From Zopfochytrium polystomum (lineage: Eukaryota > Chytridiomycota > Chytridiomycetes > Chytridiales > Chytridiaceae), in contig JAIVFJ010000011.1 of NCBI GenBank assembly GCA_025765615.1, positions 248,001-312,000 of the forward strand: 64,000 nt of DNA, written 5' to 3'. Under the pieces are notes generated by a model that saw only the letters and a list, made by a program, of their open reading frames with translations, ran no database searches and was not told the DNA's origin. This document shows, one piece after another, positions 25,283-37,879 of the stretch (within the stretch, counting starts at the first letter, position 1; each line of letters opens with the position of its first letter). A program made the position numbers and the translations under genes.

Positions 25283-26969
25283 ATGGGACCTCCGCCGACC
25301 GGGTTCAGGCCTCCACCTCCTCGCCCGGCACGCGGACAGCCCGCCGCCGCCTGGCATCACCAATCCGCATCCGGTTATCTCGATAACCCCGCTGGCGGTC
25401 CATCGTCGCATCAGAGAACTATCGCGGACGCTACGAACGGCGGTGCCTACTTCGCCAATCCACAGACGACCCCAAACTTACCTCCCAACCCCTACACCCC
25501 CGCCAACCCTTACAGCAGCTACCCCAATCTTTACGCCGCATCTGTCTTCAATGCATCCGATTTAAACCTCGCCTACTATCAGTCACTACAATATCAGTAC
25601 AATCTGCAAGATCCACAACACCAACTCTCGCTGATGGCTCATTCCGCAATGCTGTCATTGCAGCAGTACCCTTTTTACACGCCCGAGCAGGGCAACAGTC
25701 AGCCGACCCAAGAGGTGCATCCCTCTTCACCCGATGTCAACGCATACAGCATGTTTTCGCTTCCGCCCACGGCCTCCCACTTTCGCTGGACACCAAATTC
25801 AAAGGGGCTCACTCCGATAACTGATGCGTCTGAACTGGCTTCGATGGCCGTGCAGAAGGATTCCCCGTCTTGGAGAATCAGCTACACACCACGAAAGAGG
25901 GCCTTCCCAAGAGCTGGGACACGGGGCTACAAGGGGACTGATGGAATAGCGGGTGAGACGGCGAAATGTTCGACCTGTAACTTTGAAGGAGAGGAAGACG
26001 AGGTTGAGCTCCACGAGTTTGAAGCTCATTCGATGAAAGCACCAAAGTACGTTCCAATGTTGTTTGCGTGAGAAAGCCACTGATAATCGCTTCAGAAAGG
26101 CGAAGAAAGCGGAGGACCCAGAGGAGATTGCTCGTTGGATTGAACAACGGAAGAAGAATTATCCAACCGATGCCAACATTGCCCGAAAGGTTTGAACTCG
26201 ATGGAGAATAGCACATTCTCAATCGAATTATTCAGAAAGTGGAGTCTGAGGAGCGAGAGAGGCTCGGCATGACTCGGTCAGATGCGAAGACTGACGGCGA
26301 TGTGAGATAAAATAGCTGATTTTTGAAGCCATTCTGCTGACACGAATGTTCGAAAAGATTTCGGGCAAAAAGGCTGGACAGGCGATGTGCAAGTACTTTC
26401 TCAAGGGCCGGTGTACGAACGGTGCAAATTGCCGCTTTTCGCACGAATCCCAACGGAACGTGCAAACGGCCGACGCGACAAAGACGAAACCTCGCCAAAC
26501 CTTTCGTGGGAAGCGACAGAATCTGCGGAAAATGGTTAGACGTCGTTCTTCGTTGTCGGCTTGCAAGGCAATTTAATATTTGCTTTTCAATCCACATCAG
26601 CTGTTGGCCTCGCAAATTCGGTGGGAAAACCAAGTTTTGCTCCAGTGCATTAGGTACATTGTAACCAATGAGGAGAAGTTCACAAGTAGCGTCGACATGG
26701 AATCGGAACCATGCGGCCCAAAGGAAGATGGTGGGGAATGTGTTGCCAGAAATGCAGTCAACTATCCAAGAGCTCTTGGGGCCGGTGGATTGCAACGGAT
26801 TCTGGAGCAGTTTGGTGATGATGATGATGAGTTGATTGACAATGGTAATGAGAGCGACGACGATCTTGTGCAAGCCGAACAAGAAAATTGTGAAGAACCG
26901 GAGGATGAGGGTGGCGATTTCATGGAGGGGGAGTGTGACGTTGAAGACGAGGAGGCCTCAGCTATTTAG
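25283..26969 (+). CDS. NUFIP1: NUFIP1-family box C/D snoRNP assembly factor with CCCH finger
   Basis: Likely scaffold for box C/D snoRNP assembly (Rsa1/NUFIP1 with the R2TP chaperone). The N-terminal ~220 residues are Pro/Gln/Tyr/Asn-rich (PPTGFRPPPPRPARGQP, NPYTPANPYSSYPNLYAAS). A zinc-binding CSTC motif follows (GETAKCSTCNFEGEEDEVEL-HEFEAH, C2H2-like). The NUFIP1 domain spans DPEEIARWIEQRKKNYPTDA and NIARKVESEERERLG. A CCCH zinc finger follows, CKYFLKGRCTNGANCRFSH. A C-terminal helix reads LLASQIRWENQVLLQCIRYI, then an acidic tail (EEPEDEGGDFMEGECDVEDE). About five exons. The Met at 25283 is 45 bp from the WDR53 stop on the same strand. The domain identity is strong. Confidence 0.85.
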
Positions 26970-27268
26970 ATTCGCACAGCACACTGTCTTTTTGCACATA
27001 ATGACACAGCACGAAAATACACAGACTGGGCCAACGCGCCAATTCCATTCGGTTGCATTAAATATACCAGCCGAATTTCTGGACACTCCACCCAAAAACA
27101 GAAAAGGCAAGACGAAGAGGAAAATGGGCAGGGTGGGCGTGCTCCAGGAATGGGCACTGCAGGGCTGCATGGAGAACGACGAAGCAGCTGCCGATGTCAG
27201 CTCCAGGGACGGCGTTGTTGACTGGTCTGCCCTACAATGCGCCAATCCATCATCCTGCATTCGATTCA

Positions 27269-27487
27269 TCAAAGAACAGCAGGTACTGCGTCGGAAGGCG
27301 GTACCGTTTCTGGTGCAGCTGCGGCTGTGACTGCGGGTGCAGAGCGAGGCTGCGTGCCAATGGCTGCTGTCATAAAGCTCACGAATCGATTCCCATACAG
27401 GACGGGGTCGACGGCCGATATTTGGGTCTGTAAGGGAAAGAGCATGATGTCATTCGCACCGGCAGTATAATGTAGACTTCTTTCTCT

Positions 27488-27518
<31 letters not shown>

Positions 27519-30378
27519 CTTTCTTTGTTTTTTAAGAGTCGCACAGTTTCCAGAACAACCAAAGAAATACGGGGTATTTGGTATTCCTCACCTTGTTGTT
27601 CGTGAGCGACTTGAAAAAGTGCTCTACTTTTTTATTTCTGTCGTATCGCGTGAAGATGTCTATTATACCAAGGTAGTACACTTCGTCGAGTGGCGCGTTC
27701 GCGTCGTCTGTGGCGCGAAATCCCCCCATCGTTTGATAGAAAATGCAGCAGCGCCGCTCTGCCGGGGACGAGCCCGGAAGCCGCGCCGCGCTCGGTCCGA
27801 AAGGCACGATCTCCGTCTCACCGAGAAACCTTCGCATCGTTGATGCGCGTGATATCCGCTTTGCAATGGCTGCCGGCGTCACACCGCTGGCGAATGCAGC
27901 AGTCACCGACCCGGCAACAGGGCTCGTCGCAGCAGTCGGCAAGATGGGGCTGACCGGACTGCCGGGGTTGCCATGATAGATTGCACCGTTGCCGCTGGAA
28001 ATTGTGGCGGAATTTCCTTGGTGGAAGCTGAGTGACTGGTGCCGTGTCAATGTGCCCGGGGTTGGTTGGAATACGCTTAGAGTCGCATCGCGTATTCTGT
28101 CCTTGTTTCCTTTGGTAACGTCGTGGTACCCCACAAGCAGTGAGTAGTCCATAATCTTCATGCTCTTGAGAAACTGGGACCCATTTTACGCTTTGTCCAG
28201 GCGGCCTCCTCTGAGAAAAGAAAAGCATACCTCGACGTCTTTCTCCATTTGCCCCACAAAAAGCTCTCGTTTTTCCGGACCGAGATAAAGCTTTCGGCCG
28301 TTTTCAAGCCAATTCAGGTCCTTGAGGGTTGCACGCGGGTTCTTCTCGACCTGTGCTCGAGGCACCTTGCGACCCACAGTTGAGCCTTTCAAGTCGTAAG
28401 TTTCATGAACATCGTAGTTTGACGGCATGACGTTTCCCATCACCACAAAGTGAATTTTTCGGTTTCCTGGCAGCTTTACTCGATGCAGTCCGAATATGCG
28501 GGATAGTAAAGTTTGTGGATTATTCCGAATGTGCTGGGACATTCAATTAGATAATGAACGAGAGGCTACTGGGCCTTTAGTTACTTCGTAGTACTCTTTT
28601 AGAACTTCTCTGACAAAACGGTGCTCAGAGTGATGGATAGTTTTGATGATAAAACGGTAGTCTTGACTGAAGTAGAAAAAGCACTTTGATTTTCCAGGGC
28701 TGCCGAGCTCTGAAAGCATGTACTTGCCAGTTAATGACGTCTGCAAGGAAGTTAGACGAGATTATCGCCGTCCTTCAAGTGTTGGAACTCGTTTACCAGG
28801 TACTCCTCGGTATCAACGCGAAAGGACTCCCGAATTTTGCGGAAAACGAAAGGTGCGTAGTCTTTGAACTTGAAATCGTATCTCGAGCTCGGGGTAAGCT
28901 CATTTCCAGTTCTGCATGGTGTCTGATCACTTGAGCAAAGAAAGAGCTTTTTCCCTTACATGTCGAAAGCAAGTTTGTGGGCCGCTTCGAAGTCAGCATC
29001 CTCTAGCTCCCGCACTTGCCGAGCATTGCAACGTGAAACCTTGCCCATTCTTCAGCTTAGGAAGAAAGCGTATAAAACCTTACAGATACTCTAATTCCCG
29101 TGAGCATGTCGTACATGAGCATGTAATTTACGTGCCCCTCCTTAACAGGCGTGCCCACAAGAACCTCTCTGACGCTTCGGGCTCTACTTCGCAACGAGCC
29201 TGCGTCTGTTGCCGGCGTCGGCGACGCCACGTGGGACTGACTCCAGACGCTGGAAGCCCTCTTTCGGAACACTGGGGGGTCAGGCTTGGGCAGCGCGCCG
29301 GCTTGGGCGGCCGGATCCTGAATGAACATCCCCTCCACCGCGCCGGGTAGCGCTGCGTCTGGAGCGGCGCCTAAAAAGCTCGAGGTCCGGCGCGAATGCG
29401 GCGCATTCACGTCGACGGCTGCGGCGCCCGGCGGCTCTGCAGACCCGTCTGGACGTCGGGAAATGCTGACGCGCAAGGAGGCCGAACGGTGAGGATGTGC
29501 CCCGCTCCCAACCGAAGAGCGGGCGATCGCCGAGACTGCTGTTTGATTTGGGTGGCCAACAGCCCATCGACCGGTCCCACCCGTCCTGTTGGCAGAAGGG
29601 TTTGTTCGTATCGTCAGAGGTGGTAGAGCTGGCACGGTCGGTGGCTTCGGCTCATTCGGGTTAAATCCATCAAATACTATGGATGAACGCCTTGAGCTTT
29701 GCTTCGATGTCTTTCGACGGCTCAGGGTGGAGACGATGCTCCCGGACTCTGACTGTGTTGCTTGAGAACAAGTATTAGAGCCCAATTTTTCGATCACCCA
29801 GGCTGTTTTCTACCTTGCTGTGTGGTGTCGCTTGATGCTGGCAGCCGTTCATTACTCGGAAGGTTTCTTCGAGGCACTGAACCTCGCCTTTTCGCCTCTT
29901 CGGTCTGCACCTTGAGGACTGAGCCAACTATGTTTTTTGATCTCTGCAGAGTTGCGGTACCATTTTTAACCCTCCAAAGTTGACGCAAACACATTCTCCA
30001 ACACACTTAAAGCAAAGGAAGATGAGCAGTTACCGCTCCCCTGTGGTTTCCAGCCACGGCAGACTGGCGTCTGCTGTGTTCCTCTGCGTTTGATTCATCT
30101 CCGTTCACCAGGTCTGGAAGGGACAGCGATTTTGGCAAGACGGCGGCCGACCCACTGGCAGCATCGATCCGCGCTGCCACCTTCGCGAGGTGGTGTGATA
30201 GCGAGGCATTGGACAATTCTTCGGTTGTAACCTCGCCTGCTGTGGCCACCCCTTCGTGGTCAGTTGCGCTCTCCAGCGGCTCTGATCCTGGTTTCGTTGG
30301 CGTTTCGGGAGAGCCGATGTCGGAGGCGGCAAGCCGCGTGGCGGAGGACAATGAGTTGTCGTTGCTCGTGACGGCCAT
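27269..30378 (-). CDS. MSS4: Phosphatidylinositol 4-phosphate 5-kinase
   Basis: Makes PI(4,5)P2 from PI4P at the plasma membrane for endocytosis and actin control. The N-terminal ~400 residues are low-complexity ([20 protein letters not shown] ... [18 protein letters not shown]) and lead to [20 protein letters not shown] at about 29080. The kinase core follows: PFRFQVDYASFMLSI-like exons near 28990-28560 ([20 protein letters not shown]), then [32 protein letters not shown] and the catalytic/metal site [14 protein letters not shown] Ser/Pro insert precedes [20 protein letters not shown]. The last exon (from about 27440, after acceptor CCCTTACAG) gives the specificity loop region [17 protein letters not shown]. 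The intron before it contains a long A/T homopolymer (27490-27520). SLA1 lies upstream on the same strand. Confidence 0.9.
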
Positions 30379-31162
30379 GAGGGAGAAATAGTGGGAAGAA
30401 AGGTCGGGAGGGGACAAATATTTGTTAGCATTCAAGAATTTCGATATTTTTTTTTTAAAGCACCTTTGCACTCAGGACCTGCAAATGCAACAACTTTGCG
30501 CTTTCTTCTAACGCGTAACGCGTATTGTGTTGTTGTTCTGTTGTTCGCGCCATCCCGCGCGTGGAAGAGTCGGTAGTCACCTTGCAAGCAAGCAAGCAAG
30601 CATACGCGAGCGAGCAGACCACTTCTGGAGAAAAGAGAGCAAGGCAATAATATCGGCACAGCGCAGCAAGTTTTGTTTGGGCAAGGATGGACAGAGGGAT
30701 GAAAAGGGGAGTGGAAGGAGGGGAAGGGGGAGGAGGGGAGAACAGCGGAGGGCAAACAAAAAAAAAAAACAAAGGAAAGAGGTTCGTTCACACAAAAAAA
30801 GGAAACTCACAAAAAAAAAAAAAAAAAAAAAAGAAGAAAGGAAACGAGGGAAAGATGAGAAAGAGTCGGGAGATAAACCCTCCAACCCAACTCCAACCCC
30901 TAACAGAACAGAGATCGCCCCCAGAGCTCGCGCGGAAGGGAGAAACAAAAACTTGTTATGAGTTAACGGATGCGTTCCTGCAGGAAAGCGAGTACCCACC
31001 ACCACATACCAGCGACAGAGAGGAAAAAACACACAAAGATAGCAGGAATCAGAAAAAGATAAGGAGGTAATATGACCGCACACCGCAGTGGATCGGTGTT
31101 CGAGAGTCCACAAACCTGCGCAGCTACAACCAAAGTGCGACCAACCAATACAACACAGGTGA
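30379..31162. promoter_or_regulatory. PIP5K upstream region with long polypurine tract
   Basis: No gene is seen. The + strand from about 30680 to 30860 is almost pure purine, with G-rich then A-rich runs (including ~21 consecutive A near 30811-30831), so the PIP5K-sense strand is polypyrimidine, as in many fungal promoters. A short GCAA tandem repeat lies at about 30586-30601. The SLA1 3' UTR must also end in this interval. Confidence 0.45.
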
Positions 31163-34100
31163 TTAGAAACCGTTCCTTCCACCAAACTGGCTTTGGAGAG
31201 GCTGCCCCGGAAAAAGGGTTGCGCTTTGCGGGGTTCCAAGGCCTGGTTGAAGACTTTGCATGCCTGCCATTGTAGACAGCCCTGAGGGTGAGTTAGGGAA
31301 ACCAGTGGGTTGGTTCACGTTGCCCAAACCACCACCAAGGCCCCCAAAAGGTGCTGCTGTTGGTCCCATCAAACCGCTCCCCATAACAGGATTCACGCTC
31401 AGTCCTCCGAATGCGGTGGACGGAGTTCCTGGGCCGCTCAAGCTTGAACCAAGTCCTCCACCCAGCCCCGTTCCCATACCGGGATTCAATCCTGTACTGA
31501 GTCCGGTGTTAAGTCCTGGGGTGAAGGCTGAGTTCAAACCACCAACACCAAGAGAGCCTATGCCCCCAATTCCTCCTGCAGGGAAAACTGAACCAAAAGC
31601 TGCTGGCGAAGGCGTCGCGAGTCCGGACAATCCAGCGAGAGGGTTCGCTCCGAACGCACCTGCGCCGCCTGGCTGAACTCCCATACTTCCTGGCATAGCA
31701 CTTCCAGAGTGGGGCAGTCCAACAAGGCCAGGGGAACCATTTGCAAGGCCCAGGGCTGGGTTGCCAAATGGTGCAGGATTTGCGCTAAACAAGCCAAGAT
31801 TGCTAACGGGGGTAGACGAACCAAGCACAGAAGGGGGTGCGCCAGTGAAGACTGATGGCGCTGAAGGGTTGACCGTTTTAAAGACTGAGTACTTGTCGTT
31901 GGGGTCAATGGCAGTTGGCTGCTGTGGCTGTTGTAGGAGTCCACTGTGCGCGAACCCTGCTGGAACCAGTGCACCAGCCCCGATTCCAGAACTAAGCCCT
32001 CCGGAACCTATTCCGGAAGATGGAACTAGGGCCCCAGCACCAACCGTGCCCATTGATGGTGTAATCATTGAACCCAGCGCAGCATTTCCTGCAGAGCTGA
32101 CAGGGACGAAACTGGAGCTTGGTTTCGTTGACGGAGTGGGAATTAACGGTGCCTGCATGGGCCGAAGAGCCGCTAATCGTTTCTGCTCGGCCAGCTGAGC
32201 TTCAAGTCGTGCAGTTTCGCCTTTCATCGCCTTCAAAGCAGATGCTTTCTCAGCTTCCTGCTTTTGAAGTTCAAATTGTTTCCGCTGCCGCTCGAGCTCC
32301 GCCTGACGCCTCGCTACTTCTTGCTCAGCGGCCAACTTTTGCGCTTGAAGCTTTGCTTGAAGCTGCGCCGCCTCCTGCTCCACCTGGCGGCGAGCAGCAA
32401 GAGCAGCTGCTTTTTCTTTCTCGGCGGCTTCTTTCGCCGCTGTGAGGGATTGCCGTTCCGCCTGTAAGCTCTGGTACTGGGCAGTCATTGCCACTTGCGC
32501 CTTCTGCTGCTGAAGTAGTTGCTGTTTTTTAAGCTCGGCTTCGTGGGATGATGTACTTGACGTTGCAGGGGCCGCTGCAGTGCGACTTTCTGTCGGAATA
32601 GACCATGGATCGCTGCTGGGTTTAGCATTGGTTTGAGCTCTGGGAACAGAGGACGCCGAGCTCGAACGAGGCATCAAAGGGGAGGATGTAGGGCTGCCTG
32701 AAAGTGCATCCTTCATCGCCAAAATCGACTGAGGCGTTATGTTGTTTGTCTGTTTCCCCTCTGGTTGGTTTCACGGTTAGTGAACATCGTGCAGGAACTT
32801 CGAACTCACGTCTGCGACTTCCACCTTTCAAGAGCGCCGAAGTAGCACCTGCACTGCCCTGCAGTTCTTGCTGCTGCAGCTCTCGAGCGTACTGTTCATC
32901 AAGCCTCAATTGTTCTTCTGGTGTCAGGTTTGAATTATCCTGCGTTCCATCATTAGAGCATCACTTAACAGATTTACCGTCCCAAAACCTCACCCGCCCA
33001 AAGCTCGCCGGCGCCCGAGATTGGAACAAAGCTTGCTTCTCTTTGTCCACATTACCGAAAGCGGGTGATCCACCTACTGTATTTCCTGCATATTTTCGGA
33101 TTCTGATGATATCACCTTCGCTTATGTTAAGCGCTTTCAACGTTTCTCGGTCGATATCCCCCAGAATGCTTCTATCCATTTTTTTCGTTGACAAAGGCCT
33201 GAGCATAGGTAGTAGCGTCAGTGGAGGAGACCCCCGCTTTCATGAGCCAGTCTCGCCAGTTGAACCCGTTATAGATAACTGTTGCTGGCGGCGGAGCGGT
33301 AGCTGCAAGGCGGGCAGAGAGAGTGGCAGCAGTGGCAGCTGCATCGAACTTTGGCTTCACTGGGGCTGAACCGTTACCCTTAGGTGACGAAATATTTTCA
33401 TAACCCGGAATACTCCGAATGAAATCCAAATCAGCCGCACAAAGCTTTTCAAGAGGAACTTGAATCTTCACGCCATTGACCTTGTGCAAATGCACTTTTC
33501 CCTCAACCACAGACAAGAACTCGGCTTGGACTTGGTAGTTTCCGGATCGGTCATTCCAAGATCGAAGGTTCGCTTCGTTCGGCTCTAGCAGTTGTTCCCA
33601 TCAACAAAAAAAAAAAGAAAAAAAAAGGAAAAAAAAAAGAAAAAAAAAAGAAAAAACTGCCCAAACGTACTTTCCACGATCTTTGCCTCAGTTCCTGATT
33701 TGGGTCGTCCACCTGCCTGTGAATTTGGGCGGGCTGCTTCTCCAAAGGTCAAGATGCAGCGCCTGACACAAAAGCACCACTTACTAGGAATTCGAGGGAT
33801 TGCTGTGGGTATCGAATTTCCAGACGTCGGCTGCTTTGCGGTGGTTTCGGGGACGGCTCTTGGTACAGGTGCAGATGGAGGAGCCGTCTGGGTCGCGGGC
33901 GGTCGGGTAGGAAGTTCAGGTTTTGCTGCGACAGCGGCAAGGGCGGCTTTTCGACTTTCTTCCGCGTACCGCTGCTTCTCAGCTTCCATCGCAGCAATGC
34001 GCCTTTCCTCTCGAGCAGCTGCTTCTCGCGCGCGTCTGTCCGCTTCAGCCCGCTCGCGTTCCATTCGTTCGCGATCTCTCCTTTCCTCTTCCAAACGCTG

Positions 34101-35541
34101 ACGTTCCTCCTCACCATCATCGCGCGAAGGCGCTCCCGGCTGCTTCAGTTCAACGTAAAGCGCTGGGACAAGGCCTTCGGCACCGCCTTTTTTGACAAAT
34201 CGGACTTTCCACCATTCTGAATCTGAGTCATCCAGGAGGACAAGAGTATCTCCCTCGGAGATTGTGAGCTCCTCCTCGTTTGTCGCCAGATAATCATACA
34301 AGGCCACTACAATCCTAGAGGAGGCTGCAGCTGGCGATTGAGTAACCGGTGGCGCCGGGACAACAGGCGGAACCAACGCCGGAGGAGTGAACGGAGTGGT
34401 GGCAGGAGCAGTAGGAACGCCAGTCAAGGAACCCGGTGGCGGACCAATGTTGGGCAGAGGCCCCGTGATTATTGGTCCAGAAACTTTGCTCTGGACAGAA
34501 ATAACTTAGACGATCTTGGATTGAATTTACAACTACGTACTCTGATGCTGATCTCTTCCAACCGCTTATGAAGTCGCTCAAGATCGTCCTTTTCTCCTTC
34601 GTATTCTCTCGTGTCAGACCCAAATTCCATAGTTACTTTCTTTCCTTTTTTCTCCGAGAATTTTGTGAGCTCCTTGAACTCTCTCTTTTCTTGAACATTC
34701 TGGGCAACGGTCTGGTTAGCGAAGCACCGGTAAAACCCGTGAAACTTGCCTCGTACTCGTCGCAGATGTAAATCATGTACTCGTCGTCCACACCGATGTA
34801 CACTAACTTGCTGTTTTTCTTTTTCTTTTTATCTACTTCCTGTGCACAATCGAGTTCAGGAGAATCTTTCAGAGAGTGGGTTCACTCACCATCACTTTTA
34901 TCAGCTTTAAAGTGTCCGGCGGTCGCACCGGTGTCAAACCCTTAGTAGTCTTTGGGGCGGGGCCGCCAAACTTGTCGAGCGTCAGAATAAGACTTTTTTT
35001 TTGGGCGATTGCGACCTCCACAGGTGGTGCAGCCTCCGCAGGCGCAGCAGGAACATCACTACTGTTTTCCTGGTTCCAATAGGGCGGGCGTTAGCCCGCT
35101 TGAAAATGAGGTTATGGACTCACCGTGGTTAAATACGATGCAGGCACAAGGCCTGCTTCGTTATCGATCCGAACAAACCACCATTCTGGATCCTCGTTTT
35201 CGTATACCAGAACTTTTGCACCTTGCATCATTGTCACTTCTTCGTCTGTTCGGGCTGTGTAATCATAAAGAGCGGTTGCGACAACTTTCGGGTCGAGCTG
35301 GGCAGAGCGATTAAATGAGTCTGCCATCAAGGTCCACCGGTTCTACCTCCTGAATGTAAGCGGCAGGTGCAAGACCTTCCTTCCCATCCGAAAACGCATC
35401 GTTCACGCGCTCTTTGCACGTCCACCAGTCTTCATCAGAGTCGTCAATAACGAGCAGAACAGCTCCATCTTTGAAAGTAAGATCTTCGTCGGTTTGAGCA
35501 TCGTAGTCGTATAAGGCTTCCGCCACGATCTTGCACTTCAT
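31163..35541 (-). CDS. SLA1: Sla1-type endocytic actin adaptor
   Basis: Adaptor linking cargo, Arp2/3 activators and clathrin at endocytic actin patches. Multi-exon. SH3-1 is AEALYDYDAQTDEDLTFKDG (35541-35330). SH3-2 is ATALYDYTARTDEEVTMMQG. A linking segment reads YIGVDDEYMIYICDEYEASF (about 34800-34740). SH3-3 is VVALYDYLATNEEELTISEG (about 34310), followed by a long Glu/Arg coiled coil. SHD1 is FLSVVEGKVHLHKVNGVKIQ (33516-33400). The SAM-like SHD2 is GFNWRDWLMKAGVSSTDATT through LKALNISEGDIIRIRKYAG. The large last exon (32722-31163) has a second coiled coil (EKEKAAALAARRQVEQEAAQ) and a Gly/Pro/Asn/Leu-rich tail. Domain order equals yeast Sla1. A long A-rich run (33605-33655) lies in or beside an intron. 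Confidence 0.93.
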
Positions 35542-37879
35542 GTCGGGCGCGTGATCCTATTTCGCTCCGCAGGGAAGCTTGTTAGCAAGAACGCGAAGGC
35601 AGAATCACAGATCGGTCAGATTCCATCAGCCTAGAGAGGTAGATTGACAAAGAAAAAGCCAGAGGACGAGAGGTTTGGCGAAATCGAAGCTGTGTTTGAC
35701 GCTGGGAGTCAAAAGATCGCAGTGATTGCAAACCCAAGCAAAAGGCGTCCCGTGGACCCCAGTGCATCAAACGGTTGCGATTTGCAAGTGGTTCTGGGGA
35801 AGCTCCTTGCAATTCAAGAGGGTGAAAGGAGAGAGGGCCGATCGCAGGGATCTTCTCGAAGTGGAGGGTGAAGATTCAGGTCGGGAAGGCGGTGGCGATA
35901 CCCTCGCGGCCCATGACATCGCTCACCTCAACCCCAAAAAAGAATCAATTGATGTTTTTCTCAAACCTCACTTTAAAGCCAAGGACCAGCAGTAAGGAAC
36001 GATCACTGCAACTGCGCCGCTACCTCGAAAAGCAGAGCCGCCTGCGATGCCGTCGGCGAAAAAGAGCCAACCGAGGGAGCGACGGAGAAATAGATACAGG
36101 GCTCAAAAACTTGCTATAACTGCAACACTATCAATCTTCCAACACTGGAACCCATGGTGGCCCTGCTCGAAGGCCCCACAACAGGTCGCCCCTGAGGAGA
36201 CACTGTGTGAAACCACTCCCAAGCCCCTGTCGCGACCCACGGCCGCGCCCACGGCCGCGGGGCCTCGTCCTCGACCAGTTCTTCGTGGCCTCTACCTATT
36301 TTTTCCCTTTCTTCGATAAATCAAACAAAGAGATGGGGTTTGTGTGTGGGTAGCGGAGAGCCAATGCCAGTTGGTGTCCAAACTTGCATGCAATCCAACG
36401 CACAACAGATCGGAAACCGACGTGTGGTACCCAGATAGCCATCAACATGAAGGGGACTGCAAAGTATGATGCGGAACGTGTTGTGATCGGACCCCAAAGA
36501 GTAATCCAGCGTAAATTGCTGGATTACAGTGAGCCATAAGCCGGAAGCTGCTTTCTCAGGTTTTTGAGCTCGAGTGTCACTGACACCGAGCCCATGGGCG
36601 ATTGTGCAGCTGGGAGACTCTCTGATACACTACGGTTGCGGTACTGAATGCTGAGGACCCTCTCCGCGCGACCGAGTCTTTACTTGTCTTGGTTGCCGGC
36701 CGAATGGCCATCCTGTGGTGTTCCGTGCTTGCAACACAGCTCCACCACAAGCACTCACCTGACTCACCTGTGTCCACGGCCGGTGGACGGAGAGCAGAGG
36801 CCGATTGCTTCGATGACGGAAGCCGATGTCACTCGAGGTCTAGTCTTTGCTTCGGAGTAAAAGCCTTTGCGGGAGACGCTCTGCTGCTGTCACCGGCACA
36901 GTGGGTGCCATAATCACCAGCAGCCCAGCCGCCACGACCTCGACCAGCTCGTTGGTCGCCATCACCAACCTGCTTCGTAAATCCAACAAACCGCTGACTT
37001 TTGTTTCCCCTTTTTGTGGTTAATTAAGGAGTTTGTATTTGTAAGCGGTCAGCCGACTCCAAATGCCGTTCATTGTTTGATGGAATCCTTCGCACGAGAA
37101 GCTTAGGTGTGGGACCGTACCTCTCGCTGTTTTAAATCGATTTGCTCAATGCCTCATATCAACCCTCTCTTTCCAAACCGACTGCAGGTTCGCTTAGCTG
37201 CTGACTCTTTCCTTAGCGCCGCTGTTTTGTCAAACAGCGAGACAATTGAAGTGCATCTTGGGGTAATTTGGGCACTCCTTTTTCCCAGCATCTTGAGATT
37301 TCAACCGTGAATTTGTGCACACCTTAAGCATTGACATACCGTTCTGAATCAATCTTGAAAAGTGGGAATATGGATTGGGCGTAGCAGGACAGCTCTGGAC
37401 AGGTTACTCCCACCGGCAGCACGACCACATTCAGACCACCTAATGTCCAGCGCTTGTCCCGCAAGACCCAATCAACATTGCCACTCTTCCAAGATTGATT
37501 AAGTGTAAACAGTCTACTCTCAGTGAGTGAGTGGAAGGAGCGAATGAAGTGGAGATGTGTGTTTGTGGGTGGTCCTTTTCCCAAACTGGGAGAGAAAGAG
37601 AAAAAACTCTGTTAGAGGTCGTTCGGGAGGCCGTTTATTTTTTGGAAGAAACGTTTGATTGGTTGGAGCGTTGTTATTGCAGGAAAGAAACGGGTGCGGA
37701 CGGCACCACCGTTGTTCTTCAACAAGCAACGAAAAAGACAACAAAAAATTGAATGGGCTCTGACAACGCGCCAGCTCTGTCAGCAACCAGACGTCATCGC
37801 GCGTTGCTCTGTGGCGGCATCCTATTGCTGGCTTGCGCTGCAGTGTACGTCCACCAACGGCATGTATGGACACCAGCTC
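35542..37879. other. Gene-poor interval between SLA1 and Harbinger remnant
   Basis: No gene is supported. Open frames at 35644-36119 and 37531-37752 lack any recognisable domain. The interval includes the SLA1 promoter and a perfect hairpin at 36501-36527. Sequences near 36200-36400 and 36890-37090 look loosely similar (both have CCTCGACCAG.TC and AAATC.AACAAA), so an old duplicated repeat is possible. Confidence 0.35.
36501..36527. repeat. Perfect 10-bp hairpin
   Basis: GTAATCCAGC at 36501-36510 and its exact complement GCTGGATTAC at 36518-36527, with a 7-nt loop. It is not followed by a T-run. No function is evident. Confidence 0.6.

Noticed and set aside
27001..27330. Open frame of about 110 codons after NUFIP1 (+ strand)
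   Set aside because: No recognisable domain, overlaps the last PIP5K exon, and an equally long frame exists on the other strand.
31260..31676. Plus-strand Pro-rich frame inside SLA1
   Set aside because: Mirror of the Gly/Pro-rich SLA1 C-terminal coding strand.
35644..36119. Small plus-strand frames downstream of the SLA1 start
   Set aside because: No motif, no continuity by splicing that I could establish.
36200..37090. Possible old tandem duplication (36200-36400 versus 36890-37090)
   Set aside because: Only short scattered matches; could not be aligned convincingly by eye.
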